A stretch of DNA of 64,000 bases, from the NCBI GenBank assembly GCA_902470365.1, contig CABRFZ010000001.1:1-64000 (forward strand), given 5' to 3'. Both the position numbers and the translations under genes were made by a program. This document shows positions 59,430 to 64,000 of the stretch, one piece after another. The notes below the pieces were generated by a model that searched no databases, was not told where the DNA came from, and saw only the letters and a list, made by a program, of their open reading frames with translations. How positions within the stretch are numbered: the first letter of the stretch is position 1; each line of letters opens with the position of its first letter. This DNA is from an uncultured Collinsella sp. (lineage in GTDB: Bacteria; Actinomycetota; Coriobacteriia; Coriobacteriales; Coriobacteriaceae).

Positions 59430-60884
59430 ATGGCAGACATCGCATTCGAGAAGGACCTCTCCGTCGCCGAGACCGGCATCGGGGGCCTGAAGGTCGTCGA
59501 CCTCGCCGTCCACGGCGACTCGCGCGGCTGGTTCAAGGAGAACTGGCAGCGCGCCAAGATGTGCGCCCTGGGCATCCCGGATCTCAGGGTCGTCCAGAAC
59601 AACATCTCCTACAACGACAGCCGCGGCGTCACCCGCGGCATCCACGCCGAGCCCTGGGACAAGTTCATCTCCGTGGCCCGCGGCAGCGTATTCGGCGCAT
59701 GGGTGGACCTGCGCGAGGGAAGCGCCACCTACGGGAAGGTGTTCACCTGCACGCTCGACCCGAGCAGGGCCATCTACGTCCCGCGCGGCGTGGGCAACTC
59801 CTTCCAGGCCCTGGAGGACGGCACCGCCTACACCTACCTGGTGGACGCCCACTGGTCCCTCGAGCTGAAGAGGACCTACACCTTCGTGAACCTCGCCGAC
59901 CCGGAGCTCGCCATCGAGTGGCCCATCCCGCTCGACGAGGCCACCGTCTCCGATGCCGACCTCAACCACCCGATGTTGAAGGACGTCGTACCCATGGCGC
60001 CCAAGAGGACCCTCGTCACCGGCTGCAACGGCCAGCTGGGCCATGCGGTGCGCGCGCTGGCCGAGGAGCGCGGCGTCGCCAAGGACTTCGACTTCTGCGA
60101 CATCGAAACCTTCGACATGTCCGACCCGGACGCCTACTCCAGGTACGACTGGTCGCTCTACGGCACCGTGATCAACTGCGGCGCCTACACGGCGGTCGAT
60201 AGGGCCGAGACCCCCGAGGGCCGCGCGACCGCCTGGAGGGCCAACGCGACCGGGCCGGCGCTGCTCGCCCGCACCTGCGCCGAGCACGGCATCACGCTCG
60301 TGCACGTCTCCTCCGACTACGTCTTCGACGGCACCGCCGAGGTGCACGACGAGGAGGAGCCCCTCAGCCCGCTGTCCGTCTACGGCCAGACCAAGGCCGC
60401 CGGCGACATCGCCGTGGCCGGGTGCCCGCGCCACTACATCATGCGCTCCAGCTGGGTCATCGGCGAGGGCCGCAACTTCGTGAAGACCATGAAGGGCCTG
60501 TCCGACCGCGTCGCCGACCCCGATGACGGGCTCGGGCAGGTCACGGTCGTCGACGACCAGCTGGGCCGCCTGACCTTCACGCGCGACATGGCCGGGGCCA
60601 TCTTCCACGTGCTGGGCACGCACGCCCCCTACGGCACCTACGACTGCACCGGCTCCGGAGCCGTGAAGAGCTGGGCCGACATCGCCCGCGCCGTCTTCGA
60701 GGCCGCCAACGGCAACGGGGACAGGGTCGTGCCGGTATCGACCGCCGACTACTACGCGAGCGCCGAGGGCCCCGTCGCCCCGCGCCCGGTCCACTCCGCG
60801 CTCGACCTGTCCAAGCTCGAGGCTGCCGGCTTCCACATGCCCGACTGGGAGGAAGAGCTGGGGGAGTACATCAAGACGCTCTAG
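59430..60884 (+). CDS. RmlC-RmlD fusion (dTDP-4-keto-6-deoxyglucose epimerase and dTDP-4-keto-rhamnose reductase)
   Basis: 484 aa. Residues ~1-185 are RmlC-like: DSRGWFKENWQ, RGIHAEPWDKFISVARG with the catalytic His, and the IYVPRGVGNSFQAL cupin strand. Residues ~190-484 are RmlD: LVTGCNGQLGHAVRAL, INCGAYTAVDRAE, HVSSDYVFDG and the YxxxK pair in VYGQTKAAGD. One chain thus performs steps three and four of dTDP-rhamnose synthesis. TAGGAG precedes ATG 59430. The RmlC half is the more divergent type seen in such fusions in actinobacteria and lactobacilli. A terminator follows. Confidence 0.93.
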   Translation: MADIAFEKDLSVAETGIGGLKVVDLAVHGDSRGWFKENWQRAKMCALGIPDLRVVQNNISYNDSRGVTRGIHAEPWDKFISVARGSVFGAWVDLREGSATYGKVFTCTLDPSRAIYVPRGVGNSFQALEDGTAYTYLVDAHWSLELKRTYTFVNLADPELAIEWPIPLDEATVSDADLNHPMLKDVVPMAPKRTLVTGCNGQLGHAVRALAEERGVAKDFDFCDIETFDMSDPDAYSRYDWSLYGTVINCGAYTAVDRAETPEGRATAWRANATGPALLARTCAEHGITLVHVSSDYVFDGTAEVHDEEEPLSPLSVYGQTKAAGDIAVAGCPRHYIMRSSWVIGEGRNFVKTMKGLSDRVADPDDGLGQVTVVDDQLGRLTFTRDMAGAIFHVLGTHAPYGTYDCTGSGAVKSWADIARAVFEAANGNGDRVVPVSTADYYASAEGPVAPRPVHSALDLSKLEAAGFHMPDWEEELGEYIKTL

Positions 60885-60908
60885 CCGCTATTAACTTTTC
60901 GAGAGTAA

Positions 60909-60940
60909 AAGCCGCCGTTCTTTAACGGCGGCTTTTCTTG
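60909..60940. terminator. Bidirectional terminator after rfbCD
   Basis: 11-bp perfect stem (60909-60919 with 60924-60934) with a TT-run after it on the plus strand and AAAA before it. It lies between convergent genes. Confidence 0.88.
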
Positions 60941-60986
60941 TTGGTGGCTATCTGCGCAGTGGTGCCAATAGTATTTTGCGGAAGAT

Positions 60987-61958
60987 CTACCTCTCGCTTG
61001 GCTTGGAAGTAGGGCGGCCGGGCTGGTCATCGTAGGCGTATTTGCTGTACACGTTTACCTCCCACTGCTTTTTTTCGACCTTTGCCACGGAATCGAGGAT
61101 GAATCCGGTCGCAAGGCTTAGGCCGCACAGGAACATAAACGAGGCGGCGAGCACGGCGGTGGGGAAGCGCGGAACGAGGCCGGTCTGGAAATACTCGACA
61201 ACGATGGGCATGCCCAGGGCGAGACCAGTCACCGCAAACAGAAGCGCGACGAGGCTGAAGAACTTCAGCGGGCGGTAGTCCTTGAACAGCGTGCCGATCA
61301 TCGCAACGACTTTAATGCCGTCGCTCACGGTATTGAGCTTGGACTCGGAACCTTCCGGACGGTCGCGGTACTCGATGGGCACATCTTTGATGCGCCAGCG
61401 GTGGTCGACGGCGTGGATCGAGAGCTCGGTTTCGATCTGGAAGCCCTCGGAAAGCACAGGGAAGGTTTTAACGAACGGGCGGCTCATGGCACGGTAGCCG
61501 GTCATGACGTCATCGAAGCTGTAGCCATAGATCCACTTGATCATGGCGCGGACCAGATTGTTGCCAAAGCCGTGGAAGGCACGCTTGTTCTCCTCGGCAT
61601 AGGTGCCGTTGGAAAGGCGGTCGCCTACGGTCATATCGGCCGTGCCGTTGAGGATAGGCTCGCAGAGGGCTTTGGCCGCCTCGGCGGGGTAGGTGTCGTC
61701 TCCGTCGACCATCAGGTAGCAATCGGCGTCGATGTCGCGAAACATCTGGCGGCACACGTTGCCCTTTCCCTGACGGGGCTCAAAGCGCACCGTGGCTCCG
61801 TGTTCGGTGGCGATGCGTGAAGTATCGTCTGACGAGTTATTGTCATAGACATAGACCGTAGCCTGCGGAAGCTCGCGGTGAAAGTCGTCGACGACCTTAC
61901 CGATTGTGAGCGCTTCGTTGTAGCAGGGGATGATGACGGCGATGGATTCAGAATTCAC
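60987..61958 (-). CDS. Membrane-anchored GT2, polyprenyl-phosphate sugar synthase type
   Basis: 323 aa with a GTG start preceded by AAGGAG. The catalytic domain has AVIIPCYNEALTIGKVVDDF, YDNNSSDDTS, RQGKGNVCRQMFRDIDAD and LMVDGDDTYPAE; VMTGYRAMSRPFVK follows. Two hydrophobic helices near residues 235-258 and 270-295 anchor it. This resembles GtrB/DPMS enzymes that make Und-P-sugar for periplasm-side glycosylation. Transcribed opposite to the exporter genes. Donor sugar unknown. Confidence 0.88.
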   Translation of the reverse strand: MNSESIAVIIPCYNEALTIGKVVDDFHRELPQATVYVYDNNSSDDTSRIATEHGATVRFEPRQGKGNVCRQMFRDIDADCYLMVDGDDTYPAEAAKALCEPILNGTADMTVGDRLSNGTYAEENKRAFHGFGNNLVRAMIKWIYGYSFDDVMTGYRAMSRPFVKTFPVLSEGFQIETELSIHAVDHRWRIKDVPIEYRDRPEGSESKLNTVSDGIKVVAMIGTLFKDYRPLKFFSLVALLFAVTGLALGMPIVVEYFQTGLVPRFPTAVLAASFMFLCGLSLATGFILDSVAKVEKKQWEVNVYSKYAYDDQPGRPTSKPSER

Positions 61959-62118
61959 TCAATGCTCCTTACACATTCAATCCTTGATAGTATAGCCGTT
62001 TGGACTTGTCATCCTTAGATGTGGGTTAGTTCTCCAGTTTTGTTGCGCGAATCGTTTGCAGGGCCGTCGGGTCTATACTGTTCGTTTGTCAACGATTACG
62101 AGTAAAGGAGTTGCATCC

Positions 62119-62964
62119 GTGTCGGATCAGACAAAGCAACAAGAAACTCGCAGTCTGCCTGCGACGTTTGCTAAGAACGAATTTGAGAAGGACGCGTTTA
62201 TCCTTCGTCAGCTGGTTACCAAGGATTTTAAGATCAAGTATCGCCGTAGCGTTCTGGGCGTCGCATGGTCGGTGCTCAATCCGTTGCTGATGATGATTGT
62301 CATGGCCATCGTGTTCTCGACGATTTTTGCCCAGGGCCGCAATGGCTCGATTACGCCCGAGATGTACCCGCTGTATTTGATCGTGGGTAACGTCACCTTT
62401 GCCGTCATGTCCGAGTCTACGAACCAGGCTCTGACGTCGATCGTGGGTGCTGCCCCGCTGCTCAAGAAGGTTAAGGTGCACCGCTGGGTCTTCCCGGTGC
62501 AGAAGGTGCTCTTCTCGCTGGTTAACTTTGCCTTCTCTCTGGTCGCCGTAGCTATTGTTATGCTGTGGTTCCGTGTTATGCCTTCTTGGCACCTTATTCT
62601 GCTGCCTGTCTGCCTACTGCTGCTTATGTGCTTCTGCATGGGCCTGGGCATGATGCTCTCCGCCCTCACGGTTTTCTTCCGCGATGTCATGCATCTGTGG
62701 AGCGTCGTCATCACGGCATGGACCTACATTACGCCCATCTTCTGGACGACTGACTTTATTGCGCAAATGCCGCATCTCGTGCGTATCTTGATGTATGCGA
62801 ACCCCATGTACAACTACCTGCAGTTTATGCGTGATATCTTCCTGTTCCAGACTACGCCCTCGCTTATGACGTTTGGTATGTGCGTCGCTTGGGCGGTTCT
62901 TGCGCTTGTTATTGGCTACACCGTGTTCCATAAGTCCGAGCGCAAGTTCATCCTCTACATCTAA
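62119..62964 (+). CDS. ABC-2 polysaccharide exporter permease (Wzm/TagG type)
   Basis: 281 aa, six predicted helices. The cytosolic N-terminal region includes LVTKDFKIKYRRSVLGVAWS, the hallmark of Wzm/TagG/RfbA-type permeases that export lipid-linked polysaccharide or teichoic acid. The helix pattern (LLMMIVMAIVFSTIFAQG and later YITPIFWTTDFI) also fits. GTG start after AAAGGAG. The ATPase gene follows after 11 bp. It would export the rhamnose-containing chain. Confidence 0.92.
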   Translation: MSDQTKQQETRSLPATFAKNEFEKDAFILRQLVTKDFKIKYRRSVLGVAWSVLNPLLMMIVMAIVFSTIFAQGRNGSITPEMYPLYLIVGNVTFAVMSESTNQALTSIVGAAPLLKKVKVHRWVFPVQKVLFSLVNFAFSLVAVAIVMLWFRVMPSWHLILLPVCLLLLMCFCMGLGMMLSALTVFFRDVMHLWSVVITAWTYITPIFWTTDFIAQMPHLVRILMYANPMYNYLQFMRDIFLFQTTPSLMTFGMCVAWAVLALVIGYTVFHKSERKFILYI

Positions 62965-62975
62965 GGAGTGCTGTG

Positions 62976-63743
62976 ATGACTGAATCTGTTGTTGATTACA
63001 GCGAGCAGCCTCTGGCTGTCGAGGTCGACGACGTCACCATGATCTTTAACATGGCGTCCGAGTCGCTGACCAACCTCAAGGAGTACTTTATCAAGCTTGC
63101 CAAGCACGAGCTGTTCTTTGAGGAGTTTAGGGCGCTCAAGCATATCTCGTTTGATATTCATCGTGGGGAGGTCGTGGGCCTGGTTGGCACCAATGGCTCC
63201 GGCAAGTCTACGATGCTCAAGATTATCGCTGGCGTGCTTGAGCCTAGCGAGGGCAGCGTTAAGGTGCACGGTAACATCGCGCCGCTGATTGAGCTTGGTG
63301 CCGGCTTTGACCCCGAGCTGACCGCCCGCGAGAACATCTATCTGAACGGCGCCCTGCTCGGCTATACCAAGGAGTTCATCGACGCCAACTTTGACGGCAT
63401 TATCGAGTTCGCTGAGCTGCAGAACTTTGTCGATATGCCGCTTAAGAACTTCTCCTCGGGCATGGTGGCGCGTATCGCCTTTGCAATCGCGACGATTACC
63501 GAGCCCGATATTCTGATCGTTGACGAGACGTTGTCCGTCGGTGATGTGTTCTTCCAGCAGAAGTGCGAGGCCCGCATCCAGCACTTTATCCAGAGCGGCG
63601 ACGTGACGGTTCTGTTCGTTTCGCACTCCATGGAGCAGGTTGAGCGCATCTGCCAGCGTGCCGTTTGGATTGAGAAGGGTGACCTTCGCATGGACGGCCC
63701 GGTCAGTGAGGTCTGCAAGGCGTACCGTGAGCAGTTCAACTAG
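62976..63743 (+). CDS. ABC polysaccharide exporter ATPase (Wzt/TagH type)
   Basis: 255 aa. Walker A GLVGTNGSGKSTMLKIIAG, the family motif IELGAGFDPELTARENIYLN, signature NFSSGMVARIAFAIA and Walker B DILIVDETLSVGD are all present. It ends just after the ATPase domain, lacking the C-terminal glycan-binding domain of Wzt proteins that recognise a capped chain. Chain-length control must therefore be elsewhere. ATG 62976 follows AAGGAG; an in-frame GTG at 62973 is alternative. Works with the 62119 permease. Confidence 0.93.
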   Translation: MTESVVDYSEQPLAVEVDDVTMIFNMASESLTNLKEYFIKLAKHELFFEEFRALKHISFDIHRGEVVGLVGTNGSGKSTMLKIIAGVLEPSEGSVKVHGNIAPLIELGAGFDPELTARENIYLNGALLGYTKEFIDANFDGIIEFAELQNFVDMPLKNFSSGMVARIAFAIATITEPDILIVDETLSVGDVFFQQKCEARIQHFIQSGDVTVLFVSHSMEQVERICQRAVWIEKGDLRMDGPVSEVCKAYREQFN

Positions 63744-63795
63744 GTTATAATTACTTACGCTTGGCCGAATTGTTTGGCTGGGCGTGCGGTTATTT

Positions 63796-63872
63796 GCTCC
63801 ATTAGCTCAGTTGGATAGAGCAGGGGACTTCTAATCCCAAGGTCGACGGTTCGAATCCGCCATGGAGCACCA
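63796..63872 (+). tRNA. tRNA-Arg (TCT)
   Basis: Acceptor GCTCCAT pairs with ATGGAGC; anticodon loop CTTCTAA gives TCT; T-arm GGTTCGAAT; encoded CCA at 63870-63872. Lies 52 bp after the exporter ATPase. A TATAAT at 63747-63752 may be its -10. Confidence 0.95.
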
Positions 63873-63881
63873 ACGTTTATT

Positions 63882-63914
63882 AAGCCCGGGCCGCTAGGTG
63901 GTCTGGGCTTTTTC
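63882..63914 (+). terminator. Terminator of tRNA-Arg
   Basis: Stem of about 11 bp (63882-63892 with 63900-63910, two mismatches) followed by TTTTC, 10 bp after the tRNA. The remaining 86 bp of the window hold nothing I can support. Confidence 0.75.
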
Positions 63915-64000
63915 ACATGCCGGTGTTCTTTGTTCTTGCCGGGTATACGTTTAGGCCGAAGCCGTGGCGTGAGCTGCTATTGTGCTGCTGATGTGGATTG

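Noticed and set aside
58274..59605. 443-aa minus-strand frame over rfbB
   Set aside because: Same antisense artefact; rich in G, V, A and H without any family motif.
59052..60836. 594-aa open frame antisense to rfbB/rfbCD
   Set aside because: Very high GC removes stop codons from the opposite strand; the forward frames carry clear RmlB, RmlC and RmlD motifs.

Overview
The window looks like part of a chromosome of a gut Coriobacteriia actinobacterium, most likely Collinsella or a close relative. That identification is inference from coding style (housekeeping genes of roughly 58-65% GC, frequent GTG/TTG starts), a divergently regulated SUF operon, an LPXTG-type surface protein and a large glycosyltransferase locus; no rRNA or other definitive marker is present. 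The window opens with a tRNA cluster and closes with a tRNA gene.

Layout. (1) 0-1.6 kb: tRNA-His and two identical tRNA-Lys genes. A ~98 bp repeat carrying the last tRNA-Lys 3' end and its terminator recurs 177 bp downstream, next to a dinD-like gene, which resembles an integration scar. (2) 1.7-6.5 kb: a flavoprotein, a GGGtGRT/NifU-like gene pair, and a solitary RAYT-like Y1 transposase with a C-terminal HTH. (3) 7.2-13.1 kb: a complete sufCBDSU operon and a divergent IscR-like Rrf2 regulator, separated by two palindromic operator-like sites. (4) 13.2-17.0 kb: a sortase-anchored lysozyme-like protein and an AAA-ATPase with a decayed nuclease tail. (5) 17-26.4 kb: six glycosyltransferases and a frameshifted acyltransferase. 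(6) 26.4-28.5 kb: an Abi/HEPN gene and a small membrane protein between direct repeats of a glycosyltransferase 3' end. (7) 28.7-44 kb: six secreted proteins built from aromatic/glycine cell-wall-binding repeats of the choline-binding type, most with a different enzymatic head (NlpC-like, GH25, C39, NlpC/P60, L,D-transpeptidase). In their midst lies a licCA-licB operon. (8) 44-50 kb: glycosyltransferases, a flippase, LicD and a DUF2304 protein. (9) 50.5-55.6 kb: an IS256-type remnant, a DUF2142 membrane protein and a second two-domain glycosyltransferase. (10) 55.8-60.9 kb: the dTDP-rhamnose genes rfbA, rfbB and an rfbC-rfbD fusion, interrupted by a two-gene DUF4869/ATPase cassette. (11) 61-63.7 kb: a polyprenyl-phosphate glycosyltransferase and a Wzm/Wzt-type ABC exporter, followed by tRNA-Arg.

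How the genes fit together. Most of 17-63.7 kb reads as one cell-surface polysaccharide locus: dTDP-rhamnose supply, many GT2 enzymes, and both a flippase and an ABC exporter. LicB (choline uptake), a LicC-LicA fusion (choline kinase plus CTP:phosphocholine cytidylyltransferase) and LicD (phosphocholine transfer) suggest that the glycan carries phosphocholine. The neighbouring repeat proteins would then be choline-binding wall hydrolases and remodelling enzymes that dock on that tag. This combination, as known from pneumococcus but here linked in one locus of a presumed Coriobacterium, is the most interesting system in the window. It is inferred from sequence only.
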